DNA of 64,000 bases from assembly GCA_026929865.2 (NCBI GenBank), contig CM049410.1, positions 11,941,501-12,005,500 on the forward strand. The letters are read 5' to 3'. A program made the position numbers and the translations under genes. The notes under the pieces were generated by a model. The model was not told the DNA's origin, made no database searches, and saw only the letters and a program-made list of their open reading frames with translations. The DNA is from Hyperoplus lanceolatus (Eukaryota > Chordata > Actinopteri > Uranoscopiformes > Ammodytidae). Of this stretch, positions 1-12,491 are shown one piece after another (within the stretch, counting starts at the first letter, position 1; each line of letters begins with the position of its first letter).

Positions 1-698
1 CTTGTGGCCAGATTTAGGATGGTTAGAATTAGAAAGAGCTGGATGTCTACTACCTTCGGCCAAGATTTTTTAGTGTTGAAAACAGCATCCTATTTGGGCG
101 ATTCTGACCTATAATCCAGTGCGAACCTGAAGTGACGTCACATCAACGGAGCCTCCATATGAAAACAAACGGGGATACGACGGATATAAAAGCAAGAGGC
201 AAGATCAAAGCAATGTTATGATGAAATAAATAAGTAGAAGTATGTCCCAAGTGTATGCCTACTGTATCCTAAATAGATTATTTTTATGGTCAAATGTAGT
301 TTGTAGAATAGAAAATAGAAAGAGTATGCTATTCGGAACGCAGGGATGATCCCCTTCCAAATGCATGTATGTGATGTAGGAGGGGTGAGCGAAAATGTAA
401 TATCAATTGCCATGTGTGTTACTTCTTACATTGCATGTGTGTGTGTCAATTGACAAATAAAGAGGCTTAACTTAGACTTGACTTGGTCATTGTAAAAATG
501 CTAACTGAATACTTAAGTTAACTATTAATCCACCCCTTTATTAGTTAACATTCAGGATAAATCCTGCAATCATCCCTAACCCATCGACTGCATTCACATG
601 TTATAATTTAAGATGTTCGTAAATGCAAGGTCTTGTTTGAAATGTTAAGGCTTTAAGTATTGTCTTCTGTTGAACGGAAAGTAAAAGATAAACAGTAG

Positions 699-2270
699 AG
701 GAGTCAATTAGCCTCGTTCGACATAGAGCCGTCTTGTTCAGACCTGCGCAACTAATAGTGTTGGCCAAGTTACTTCAAAAGCGAATTTTGAGTGAATTGT
801 AAGGCATTACACTACTTTTACATTACTTTTGCATTACTTTCACCAAAATAACAGGAAATATGGATTTGGTGTTCTCAATAGATCTTCTTGTGTTCAATGC
901 AGCTCATTACACAGCAGGAGGTGACATGGTATGGCATAATGTCTGAGCTAGGCTTAAGGCTAACAAAAGTATATAATATAGGCTAATGGTCACAGTTACG
1001 GCTCATGGTGCAATACATTTTATAATAGAAATACTGTATCTTTAGGTATTTATATTGATATCAAAAGAGCTAGAGCCTACTACTGTAGATTGTAAAAAAA
1101 TAATTGAGCCTCAAAGACTTGTTTCTTGCGTTCTGGCGACTTTAACGCACAAACAAGTTGTTCACATCATCATCAACTTTTGCCTTTTTTAGTTGTTCCA
1201 AAGAATCTGCCTTATCATCTACTCTAAATGATATCTGACCATTATGTGTGTTTATCGTCTCTCTTGCGTGACATTTTATAATAACAATAGTAGCCTAAAA
1301 ATATATCTCCTTTGCTGTGCGCTAGGGAGAAACAGACACGCTGGCAACTTTTCTGGTATCAAATTGGTGATTGCTGGATGATTTGAATGCAGCAGCCTAT
1401 TTGAATGACATGCTGTCGGGCGGACTCCGCCCGGCGGAGCTGCTTGACTCTCGTCCGGGTGCGAGGCAAGCGCTGAGGAGAGCTTTCCAACTGCGCTGTC
1501 CTTTACGCACCATAACGGCCGCCGTTATGTTTAGATTTCATGATATGCATCAAAGCACTTAGGATAATAAGAATTAGAGGCTTTACATAAAGCTGTCCAT
1601 GCGGTGGTTATATTAACTGTGTCGGCTGTAGACTGAAACTAACGAGGGGGCGGCTGCTTCACAGTATAGTTCCATAGTTGCGCATTCAGTTTTGGCGACA
1701 TGTCTCTGTATCAGGGCTCGGGACATGCAATCAGATCGCAGAAGCTGCTCCTCCGTTGGAAGGGAGTGGCACTCCGTTGTACGGAGGGAAGTGATGTGGT
1801 CTCTTCTGGTTTCCTCTTTGCTTTTACCCAGCGCAGCTAAAACTTGGGCAATGAGACGGAAGCCACTAGCGCATCTTAAATCGAGTTTTCTTCTCCTCTA
1901 GCATAAGACGAAGTTAACATTAGCGCGGGTTCTTTTCTCCTCTGCGAATCTCGCGGTGTTGGCCAATTTGTATAAAAACAACAAACCAGTAAATGTTGGG
2001 TTTAAAATGCATTGTAACGCGCGTTACTGACATTTGTACCGAGTTACATATTACCATTTTTTTTGCTGTAATGCCTTACATTACCGCGTTACAGCAAAAC
2101 GTAATGCATTACAGTAATGCATTACTTTACGTAACGCGTTACTCCCAACACAACTATGACGCGCGTCTTGCTGAGCGCACAACAAAAATGCTGTGCGCTC
2201 AGCAGGCCGAGCGTCATAATTCCGCAGGTCTTAGCAAGACGGCGACATCTCAAACGAGGCTATTAAATAC
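699..2270. mobile_element. Outer inverted-repeat element split by a second element
   Basis: Bases about 699-757 (gtcaattagcctcgttcgac and on) match the reverse complement of about 2212-2270 (ending acgaggctattaaat), sharing TAGCCTCGTT, GCCGTCTTG and AGACCTGCG. Next to the right arm is a hairpin, GCTGAGCGCACA at 2170-2181 against TGTGCGCTCAGC at 2192-2203. The middle is filled by the element at 758-2152. No long coding sequence is seen, so it is a non-autonomous relic of unassigned family. Confidence 0.55.
758..2152. mobile_element. Inserted DNA transposon remnant with GTGTTGG ends
   Basis: Left end gtgttggccaagttacttc. Right end gcgttactcccaacac, whose reverse complement is gtgttgggagtaacgc. 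Flanks AACTAATA and AACTATGA agree at 6 of 8 positions, suggesting an aged 8-base target duplication of hAT type. The right part is full of GTAATGCATTAC-like palindromes, familiar in fish repeats. Short ORFs inside (such as 1371-1562) show no known domain. Confidence 0.5.
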
Positions 2271-2897
2271 AGAATTGGGAGGAGTTTTTACAGGAGGTTG
2301 TTAATCTAAAAAAACACGGGCTCTAAGCATGGACATATAAAGAGGCTCTAAGTCCATCCCAGCCCTTTAAAATAGCAACAGTCATACTACCCTACCTACC
2401 AGTGCAGTGCACCTCTTGATTATTCTCTTAAGGACATGAAGTGAGCTTTTCTTAGGTTTTGATGCATACAACCTTTTTCTAAATATTGCGCAACCAATAT
2501 AGACCCTCCCACCTGCTGTAACCCCACACCTCAAACATGAAGTGCATGGTGCATACCTATTGTCCTTCATTTTTACGGTGTGCTGCTGACTCAAAGCTGA
2601 CTGATCACTCGGTCTATGAAACATCAGGACAAAGTGCAGAGGAATCCGAGCTCCTAGTGTCATTACGGTAATGGTAAAGAAGGGATGAGTCACGGTGAAT
2701 TTAATAGGGAGCTGTATCTCAACCTCCAGCCAACACATAGTGAGTACAAACGTCTTCTTCCTTCTTACTGATTTCTAACACTATACATTTCCTCATGCCT
2801 TCTGATCCCCTTTGTTTTGTTTTGTGTGGTGAGGCGAAGGTGGAGGTGGTTTCCCTCCATGTGAAGCAGGCAGCAGCAGCAGCAGCTGTTGTGAAAC
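2271..2897. other. Gene-free flank upstream of tmem150b
   Basis: Unique-looking sequence between the nested element and the tmem150b ATG. A short run of four AGC triplets lies just before the start codon. It may contain the promoter and 5' UTR, but no TATA box or CpG-rich stretch stands out. Confidence 0.3.
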
Positions 2898-5800
2898 ATG
2901 TGGCAGTGGGCATTGCTCCCAATCTGCCTGGCTGTCTTTGGCACAGCGGGCATTTGGACTGTGTGAGTATTTAATGTCCTCTTCAGAAGCACATAGGAAG
3001 TGATCTCTGTTGTAAAGTGATACCCGTGAGCGAAGCTAAATAGTGCATAGGGGTTATGTACACAACTGACAGAGCAGCATTCCACCACACCTATACCACT
3101 ATAGGACTTAAGACGACCATTATGTCTCAGTACCATTACAATACTGTTCAGAAAAAAAGAGTTGATTTAAAAACACAGCTTTCTTAATTTCTAATTGAAA
3201 TGTACATTGCATACTGTACATGTATATTGCTTAACCTAAAACCACTCGAAAGTGCCACAAGCCACAACATAATACACCACAAAGCTAAATGTAAACTCCT
3301 CCACACACTCAAAACAAAATCTTACAATGTATTCATTTATAGTACTTATTCATATGTGTGTTTTTGTTCATACAGTTTATCAGTAAAGTAATATAGTGTA
3401 TTATGTTACTAAACATTTTATATTAAGTGTATACTGTTTCAGGAGGACATTATACTCAGGTTAAAATATGCAGACACACAGGCAGAGGAGAGGTTGGGAT
3501 AATGGAATTGGCTAACCGGGCATGGCCAGCCTGGTCTGACACAGGCGATGGGTTATTTATTTTATCCTAATAAAATACTTTATCCACCTCAACTCATCCC
3601 TGTCTCAGCAGACCCATTTCTATTCTTCAAACTAACACCTTTTGTGAATGGACCCCAGAAAATATACTGCAGTAACAAACTACTGGTAGGTCATAGGTTG
3701 CTGAGGTGTTTTACTCTGAGTGTTTGTGTTATTTTTGCGTTGCTTTTGGGTTACTGGATCTGCTGGTTGGTGTCACCAGGGGATACTGGATAACATTAAC
3801 ACCATAACATTGAGTCAATTTTTAACCCAGGGATTATTACTGTGCATTTTTCCTGTCTTGTTACCACCTTCAACTTTCAGTAATAACCCATGGTGACACC
3901 CACTGAACACACACTTTGAATGTCCTACAATCTTCCTTACACAGCTTCATTATTGACTTTTACTCATTAAGTCCCTAAGTGACATATACCCAACATCCTG
4001 GTGTGGTGGTAATGCGACAGTCAGTGACAGGGTGTGAAATTGCAATGTGACACACAAGTGAAATAATTAGTTAATTTTAAAAAGCTTGTTTTTTGTGTCT
4101 AAAGGTGAGTTTAAACCCATTTAACAATTATAATGCCTTAATAGTGTGTTCTGTATTATATTGAACCTAGTCTGACCATATTTCATGAACACAATTTATA
4201 TAGAACACATAATACCAAAGAGAGTTAGGAAAATTATCTACATATTTGGTTTGGTACAACAAAAATAGTAATAAGCCGCTCAATTAACTTTGCTGTTTCA
4301 ATTATTTTGAATTAGTATATGTTCTTTTGTTCAATTCAAAGTACATTTGAACAAATAATGAAATAAATTATAAAATATATTTCAAAAGTATTTTTGTATA
4401 TCTGTAAATACAACACACAATTTTACTGTCCTATAGTGGTCCCATTTGAATGTAGGCTAATTGTTTTATTCTTCTAGTAGGGTTAGGGTTACCCTAACCC
4501 AAGTATTTGAAAAAAACACATCAGAAATGTGTTCTATGTGTTACAATTGGTCTGTGTTATATCCCCCATAATTTTCCTTAAAGAAGTAATGGGTCTGGGT
4601 TCTTATGGGTTAAATTCTTTATTTTTCTTTGTTTACCCAGTATTATACCGTATTATATAAATAAAGGCGTTTATCTCTCTTTAGGTTTGCCATATCTGTA
4701 ACAAATGGATCAGTCAATCTCACAGAAGGAGTCCCTTTCATCAGGTATGAATACAATAAATAGTTCAAGTGAACTCAAATAAATACAATTCTTGTTAACT
4801 GGTTAAGGATGAATGATAGTAATTCTGTTATCTCTGCCCTTAGTCTGTGTGGCACATACACCCCTCAGAGCTGTCTCTTCGCCCAGATCTGCAACATCTG
4901 CTCTGTTCTAGGTAATGACAGATGACTTTCATGCTAGTAGGAGCCATGTATGTGTTGTACACTCTGGTCTTGCTGTTGGGTCTTGTTGAAGCTATAGTGT
5001 GTAGCTTTTTCATATCAATGAATGTCGGTTAAATTCAAGATATCGCCAAATGAGTCGAAGTTGATTAAGCCTATCAGCTCCAAAAAACTATTTTTGAATT
5101 TCTCAGTATGGCATCGTTACAAACTGGTGTCACCCCACTCACACTGGCGCAGGAGCTCAGGAGAAATCCCAAGAAGGGACCAAGACATGTTTCAGTTCTT
5201 GTTTCTACTGCTAAGAAAAAACCTGGACGTACAGCAGCAGGAATAAAATCTATGCGCGATCATCAAAGGCTTACCTCATGTGGATGTGCAGACAGTGTTG
5301 TTGTAATTACTCAGAATTCCTCATGGGGGTGACATACAGTTACATGAGTTACACACTATAGCTCTAATTGTATGTATTATTTTGATGCGGGTTTGGTTTG
5401 TTTGGTGTCTCATACTATGATGTGGACTGACTGAGGAATTGTGTTTACGGAAAGTTATATATGCACAAATCTCACATTTCCAGGTCTTGATATGTACATT
5501 TCTGTCCTATGATAATTTGAATGTCATTTGCAGATTGACATATTATTATCCCATTGCGATATTTGTCAGGTCACTTCGGGAACATCTTCACCATAAACTG
5601 CCCTCCTTCCTTTCTTTCTTTCTGTCTGTCTGTCTGTGTCCCTCCCAGTCCTGTGGATCGTGGTGATCCGTTTCCAGCAGGTTAAGGATTTTGGTAACCA
5701 TGGAAAGGCCAACACAGCCAGTATTGTTTTGGGATTTATCTCCTCTGTAGGATTATCTGTCGTTGGCAACGTTCAGGTATCAGCTTCTAAAGATAAATTA

Positions 5801-6536
5801 TTAATAAATTAATAATTTTTGTTCGGTTTCCTGTCCATAATATTCACATAACTATGTCTCCCTCTTTCTTAACCTCTAAGCAATCAGTCTCAATGAATAT
5901 TCATCTTGTGGGAGCGTTCCTGGCTTTCTTCCTCGGCCTGGCTTACTTCTGGGTCCAGCTGTTTCTAACCTATCAGGGTCAGCCGTCTCCTGATCGATGC
6001 TGGGTGGGGCCTGTCAGGGCTACCTGCTGCATCCTCTGTACCATTCTGGTCATCCTTAGTATCCTTCCTCTAAAAAAACCCCACTCATTATACAAATATA
6101 AAATCCAATTTAAAGGTGCTCATAGGAACTTTCACGTTTTGTTAATTCTTGCACCCCCTTTGGACAAAAGTGGTTTTTACTATGCCAGCTATAGTTCCAG
6201 GGTGAGGGACCGACCCATGACAAAGGCATTAAGAAAAAATATATAAACTGCCTTTTTACAACATTTTCTTATTAACTTTGCCATGTATTTGTTTGGTTTT
6301 ATGCTCCTTGACCTCTCTGTCTTCCTTCAGTGTCCGTCCTACTCGGTGCAGGCTATATCTCGGAGGGAGCTGTGTGTGAATGGGTCTTGGTCATGTTGTT
6401 ATTAGCCCTCTTTGGTCTTTTTGCAGCCGAGTTCAGACACATTGACTTCCACCACCTCAAAGTGCAGAAACAAGCTCCTGAGGATGAATGCATCCTTTCC
6501 TCAGTAGTAATGAATAAACACACACTAAGCTCCTGA
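2898..6536 (+). CDS. tmem150b: Transmembrane protein 150B (DRAM/TMEM150 family), six exons
   Basis: Exons 2898-2962, 4685-4744, 4844-4911, 5649-5776, 5881-6058 and 6331-6536 join in phase with GT/AG introns to give 234 aa, about the length of human TMEM150B (233 as I recall it). The protein starts MWQWALLPICLAVFGTAGIW and keeps family landmarks: FAISVTNGSVNL, a TPQSCLFAQICN segment matching PPQSCIFSQVLN, SVVGNVQ, HLVGAFLAFFLG, and CEWVLVMLLLALFGLFAAEF near the end. Six hydrophobic segments fit a six-pass membrane protein of endosomal/lysosomal or plasma membranes. From knowledge of the family, its members have been linked to autophagy and cell survival; nothing here tests that. The start codon is chosen because the first hydrophobic segment begins directly after it and matches the family N terminus. 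An untranslated upstream exon is possible but not seen. The match is closer to TMEM150B than to TMEM150A, TMEM150C or DRAM1/2. Intron 3 carries a small inverted-repeat element. Confidence 0.9.
4479..4500. repeat. Short head-to-head telomere-like palindrome
   Basis: GGTTAGGGTT directly followed by ACCCTAACCC at 4481-4500 in tmem150b intron 1: two TTAGGG-like units facing two CCCTAA-like units. It is too short to claim a fusion site. Confidence 0.5.
4990..5363. mobile_element. Small inverted-repeat element (MITE-like) in tmem150b intron 3
   Basis: AGCTATAGTGTGTA at the left end is repeated inverted at the right end (tacacactatagct). It is 374 bases long with no transposase. The internal ORFs at 5022-5332 lie inside it and are not host exons. 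Confidence 0.55.
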
Positions 6537-6866
6537 AATGAACTACAAGTGCAAGTGGTTTGAAAAGCATCACGTACTGTACGTGCAATTGCCATATTGT
6601 TTATTTTGGCTGTGGCTTAATGCCATGAATCATAATGTACACATGCAAGTACTGTGATGAGTATTGCTGCTTTCCGTATGGGATGTTTTTACTATTTAAA
6701 GATTTGAAAGATGCAATGATAGCAAATTTTTTAATGGCTGTATATTTGTACAACTACCATTTTTGAACGTATTAATCTCGTACTTTGTCACATTCTTATG
6801 TTGTTTTGCCATTCCATGATCAACACATAGGGATACTAAATGGTACATTTCTATTTGATTAATGTG

Positions 6867-6872
6867 AATAAA
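6867..6872 (+). promoter_or_regulatory. Probable poly(A) signal of tmem150b
   Basis: AATAAA lies about 330 bases after the tmem150b stop codon, on the same strand and before the next repeat. It is a plausible end of the 3' UTR, but no transcript evidence is available. Confidence 0.45.
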
Positions 6873-7178
6873 TGACAATCTGACAATCTTTATTATTTGC
6901 CAAGGGGGTCTCATTAAATGGCATGTTGGGTTCTGTGAGGAAATGTTCATTCTTTAGGCTAGGGAATTTAGTATTCATAATTAATATTACGCTCATTGCC
7001 TGTCTTATGTGTCTGTCTAGCTCCAAGACAATAGTTCATCTTTGTCTCTGGTTAGAAGACACTGTAAGGTCAACAGATAAATCTCATCTCCCTGGAAGCC
7101 AAGGTTGTATTGCTCACTGTGTTCAGCTCAGACCCAAAACATTGATACACTTGGCACCCAAGCCATGGTGCCCTTAGA

Positions 7179-7306
<128 letters not shown>

Positions 7307-7597
7307 CGAGGAAGGGCAATTTAGGTAACATAGTTTCTTGTTTATGATTAAGTATCCAATAGAATGTTCACACATGCATGCTTATAAAAACCTTATTTGG
7401 ATATGCCATAACGCTTGTATGCTGCAAGTCTCACACAATTTTGTGTGTCTGTAGCACATGGTTGAATACTGTGTTTCACTTGTGCTGCTGTCCTGTTCAA
7501 GGTCGAATTAACCAGCTTTAAAAAACTTCTCCAACAGGTTTTGAATGATGAAATATTCAATAATCAAATATTATTCATATTAGCCTGAAAATAGCAG

Positions 7598-7598
<1 letters not shown>

Positions 7599-7674
<76 letters not shown>
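7599..7674. repeat. (AT)n microsatellite
   Basis: About 75 bases of alternating A and T, with one extra T near 7633. Confidence 0.95.
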
Positions 7675-7676
<2 letters not shown>

Positions 7677-7679
7677 ACA

Positions 7680-10600
7680 CTTGGGGGCACCGTCCATCCA
7701 CCTTTCACTAGGCACACACTCAATAATCTCCCTTACAGTATAAGTGAACCACATGTAGACAATTGATTAACAGATACATTAATTAAACATGCATTCATAC
7801 AGTATATTGGTACATCTTCTGATTTTTTTGCTAATAAATCCCCCTTCAGCGTTCTCTCAGCATGGTATATAGATCTGACATGAGCTCATGATTAGTGCAC
7901 CATGCACCGACAGTGAATACCAGGAAAAGTCTGGTCTTTCTCTCCCTCAGTGTCCACCTGTCAGCTGGCCAATACAATAGAGGAAGGGGAACAGAAATGG
8001 AGGGTGGAGGGCATGAAGGAAAGGTTTTGTTAGCAACAGTGAGAAAAAGTTTTCCTCATGACATAATGCATGATGGGAACCGTTACCCTGGATACAATAC
8101 TTTAATACAGGAGCTTTTATTTTGAAAACATTTTGCAAAAGTCAAATCTATCTGATGCCAAGCAAAATGTATGTCGATGTTTTAGTCTTAAGATTAAGGT
8201 TCTACCACACTATAGATTGTCTCTTTATCATCACATCGAAGACGCCCTATCCCACCCTTAGAAAAACTGCTTTGACCAGCGGGGGCGGCATGGAGCACCA
8301 CTGGCTGGCTGGCTGATCGTCTCCTCACCGATGGGAAAATACAGCCCATGGCACCGTGCCAGCATGTTTTTGGAAGATGCCTCTAGTTTAAACAGAGGTT
8401 CTACATTCAGCACAATTTGTCAGGGTTATTTGAGATGGGCCAAAACAATGGAGCTCTCACAGCCGTGCCGATAGTGGGAGAGGTCCCACTCTTGGCTCCG
8501 GCACTCAAAAAATCTTTTTCTCTCTCATCCAAGTTCTCTTGTTTATTTAAGTATATTGTACATTGGGTCTGTTGGCACTGCCTTTGGTCGCACTTGATCA
8601 AATCTTCAATTTTGTTTATATGTTTTTATTGAGAAAAAAAATCAATGGAGGCATGTAGGGAGGCTTGAGATGGGAATACCAGGCCCCTCGAGTGTCCTGC
8701 TATGTCCCTATGGCAGCATTCTTTCACATACTCCATGCTGTGTGATCACCAGAGGGAGGCTTTGACGAGCGGGCACAGGGATCAGATGGACAGCTCGGAA
8801 TTCTATGGGAATTTTCTTGAGTGCTGTTCATTTTCCAGTGTTTCTGCTGCAGATAGCATGCAGGTTTTCTACATACACTTAGTTAAAACAATGCTGTCCT
8901 GGACCTTTGATCATTTTGTTTACTGCAGCTGAATGGCAACGTGAACTTCAGGTTGCACTTGTAGCACCTGTTTACACTTCAAAATGCAGACGTGCACCGA
9001 GGGAAGGACGTTTTGGAATTCCTACATTGAAATGCATGCAAACTTTTTGAAACGTATTTGACACATAAGTTCATCATCACCTCAGATGGTGTGAATAATT
9101 CAAATCGTTTAGAAAGTACAATCTATCTTGGCCGGGGCCTTTTTTGAAATGACAAAACGTTCTTGAATTATCCGGCGGCTCAAACATACCGAGGAATTCA
9201 GAGAGGGAAAGCGTTGGCGCCAAATTACCCTTAACCCTGCTGTTTTCATTAGTGAGTATAAAAGGCCGTCTGATAAAGTAAAGCAAACTCATAAAATCAC
9301 CTGTAGCGACGTGCTAAGACTGAAAGGCCCTTGATGTAAATGTCAGAAAAAGGTCTGGATCCTCTATTGTAGTGGAACATGTTTTTTTAATGGGGACGCC
9401 CGCCTTGTTGCTTTTGACTCGGATTCAAGAAGGAGGCATTAACAACAGACATGCTTTCTAGGCCTATCCCGTAATCTTTCCTAACACCTGCCAGCGCTGT
9501 GGTCTCTGTTATGCCTTCAACAGCTCTCCAAGCAGAAACAATAGCAATGCTTTTCGTATCATGCAGCGGAGCGGTCGCCTACAATGTCCACTATCGGAAC
9601 CCCTTCGGCTTCTATGTAACAGCGCTGCACATTAGCTCTTATCGTGGTAGAGCCAAAGCCTGTGCATGCCATCTGGTAAAAAAAAGAAAAAAATCTACAA
9701 GACATGCTGGATCTGCCAAACTCCCAAAGTTCAGAAGGGACAGGGAGTTAAGTGTTGGCACACAGAACAGAAGAGAGATGGGATTGTCCCGAAGTGAGAG
9801 AGCTAGATCCAGAGACGGATAATAATATGGACATGGATGAGATGGACTGATTGATAGAGAAACACACACCAGAGGGGGGGGGGGAGAAGTAGAGTGGGCA
9901 CCAGCAGCCGTGATCTCACCCTCCACTCTTCTCCTCTCCTTTGGCAGCGGCTTCCAGAAAAGCTGCCCTTTCGCTGAAAAATGCCAAGCGCACCGCATTC
10001 CTCCGGCCACACAAAAGGCCCTCCCTCGTCTCAGCTGCACACAGGCACAATAAGACAAGGGATAATTATATAATTAGGCTGGCTGGCCGGCGTAGACAGG
10101 GACCCCTTTAGATGGTGGTGTGTTGGTGGCGTGTCATATTTACGTTATCGGACAATGAAGAGAGTCTGGCCCTATCATCAGTGAGTGGGGGGCTCCAGCT
10201 GTGGCACTTAGGAACAGATTGACATGATAGAGAATAACGGGTCGATTGGAATGACCTTCAGCCTGTGGCCAAGGCCGGCTGCAATCAGGGCCCGTATTGT
10301 GGTGTGTGTGTGTGTGTGTTGGAATCCTGAGGAGGTGGGGACTTTTGGGTTTTCAACCGCAACTGACGGGAGGTGAGACATGAAATTAAAGTGAAGAAAC
10401 GATTCATTCTTCTTTCTTTCTGATGTGCCACTTGGACTGAAATTGCCATAGAGAAAAAAACTACTAAATTGAGCACCTTTTAATGAACTTATCCGCATGT
10501 TGTAATTGATTTGTGGCCACGAGATATGTCTCGTTCCTGTTTTGCTTATGAGTTATTGATAACGGAAGTTTGAATCTGTAATTATTGTTCCACCTCTGAG

Positions 10601-10930
10601 GCAGTCTCTCAACTCCTCTACCACTGTGAAGGCTATCTCATGGCCACAAGTTAACAAAGACGTGGTAACAAATTGTATTTTATGGTCACCAATTAATTAA
10701 AACATTGGAACGAGATGTATCTTGGGCTCTCGATGTAGTAAAACCTCACCTTTTTGTACTCTTTGTCTTTATGGCCACTCCGGGGCTCCATAGAATACAT
10801 CTTTATAGATGTTGTTTGAAATATGAATTCATACTGAACTTTCACTGTCATGTGTTGCAGCAGACTTAATGCATGGATATTTCTTTAAAAAGTTTAAATT
10901 TAAAAAAAAAATTCTGTCAAATTTTGTTGA
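7680..10930. other. Gene-free stretch
   Basis: No exon with convincing splice sites and protein similarity was found. It includes a poly(G) run near 9878 and a short (GT)n near 10300. Part of it could be conserved non-coding sequence, which cannot be judged without alignment. Confidence 0.3.
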
Positions 10931-10946
10931 ACCAATACTCCCCAAT

Positions 10947-11940
10947 CAGAGCGGCCAAGTCTCACGCTTTGGCTGTGAGACACACGCATATCAACCAGTT
11001 CACACGCTCACACGCCACACCTCCAATTTCTCACGCAGAGAAATGAATCCCCGTAATATATATATATTTTCTTTGCTACTTTTACTTTGAAAGTCTTATT
11101 TTGAAAAGCTAAACGGACTGAGTTCCGTGACATCCTCTTTCTGCCATGCTTTCTGCACGCGCGGTTTCTTTATAGGTCCATGGCCGTGTGCAGCCCGTAG
11201 CCGCAGCAGCCACTTGGCAAACCACTACGGCCATTATGTTATTGGGCTGGTTGACACACCAACACATTTTTGTTCTAAAATGTTGTCACCATTAATTGAA
11301 TGAATGTATTGAGTAACTAAGCTTAGAGGTTACTGTGGGAAAAATATGTTCTGAGAAGACATCAAGTGTCATAGATTTAATATAATAATGGTGAATTGAA
11401 ATTGGATAATTGGATAACCCATACAATCTTGAATACATATAGAATAATTACCTTTATTACAGTTTAACCAAATTTTTTAACAATAGGCTACAGGAGATAT
11501 TTGAAAGCACTGCACATGCATTGTAGGCTATTCAATTAAATTTGTGTCAGCGAAACCGTGAATGTTCTCTTTTACTTTACATAAAAATGAATGCAGAAAA
11601 GGCACACATTGCTTCATAAAAATTCACGAGAATGCAGGAAATTAAGTGTTTAATGCTCAAAATTTTCTGGGGGGGAACCCCAGACCCCCACTTACAATAT
11701 GTCCACACCCAATGTTTAATTAAAACCTGTCCTACGACTTTGCAATTCATGAATTTGTTTATTTTAATAAGATTTTTGATGTTTTATCACATTTTCCAAT
11801 TGTCTTTTATTTCTGATTTATTATGAACAATATGTAAACTTGCAGGACACTAGCAAAAATGATTGGGTGGGAAAGAGGACACGGTTTTCCCTCGGCCAAA
11901 AAATCTCACTCCAAACTTTTGGTGAAACTTGGCGGCCCTG
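10947..11940. mobile_element. hAT-type non-autonomous element with perfect 8-base target duplication
   Basis: The left end CAGAGCGGCCAAGTCTCAC and the inverted right end CAGGGCCGCCAAGTTTCAC form terminal inverted repeats. The octamer TCCCCAAT occurs immediately outside both ends (10939-10946 and 11941-11948). An 8-base duplication and CAGRG termini are typical of hAT transposons. The 994-base interior has no recognisable transposase; a 64-codon ORF at 11632-11826 is unassigned. Confidence 0.8.
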
Positions 11941-12276
11941 TCCCCAATCCTTCCTTATGTGCCTCTGCCTTGCAACTGGTTAGGGGAGAAATGGCTGCAC
12001 TAAATTACCACTAGAAATTTACGGCCAAGCAGGAAAAAAAGCCACCTCTTCCCTCTTGTCGAAGGCAGGATCCACGCTCCCAGACGAGAATCGAGCCAGT
12101 GTCCCGCTCACTTGGCCACCACCCAACAATCTCCCCTCGCACCGCGGCCTTGGCTCAGGGTGTGTCTCCGCTCGCACGGGACGGCACAGAATAGACTATT
12201 GTTGATCGCACAAGACAGAAAGCAGCTAGGGGAAGAAGAAGGAGGGGTTGGTGCTGGTGGTTGGGAGGGGGGATAT

Positions 12277-12313
12277 ATGGTGGTGTGTGTGTGTGTGTGT
12301 GTGGGGGGGGGGA
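12277..12313. repeat. (GT)n plus poly(G) tract
   Basis: A short GT repeat followed by a run of G. Confidence 0.85.
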
Positions 12314-12421
12314 ATTAGCTTTTAACGAGTGAGTGAAAAAGGCACATGCACAATGAAGCATGGCTCCCCTCCCTCCCACTGACATGCATGTGCACTGCTG
12401 AAGGGCCAGGGGACATTCATT

Positions 12422-12422
<1 letters not shown>

Positions 12423-12488
<66 letters not shown>
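12423..12488. repeat. (ACGC)n/(AC)n compound microsatellite
   Basis: About seven ACGC tetramers followed by an AC run. Confidence 0.9.

Positions 12489-12491
<3 letters not shown>

Noticed and set aside
9499-10058. ORFs of 107 and 139 codons on opposite strands near 9.5-10 kb
   Set aside because: They overlap each other, are of low complexity (Ser/Pro/Leu runs over GA- and G-rich DNA) and have no similarity I recognise.
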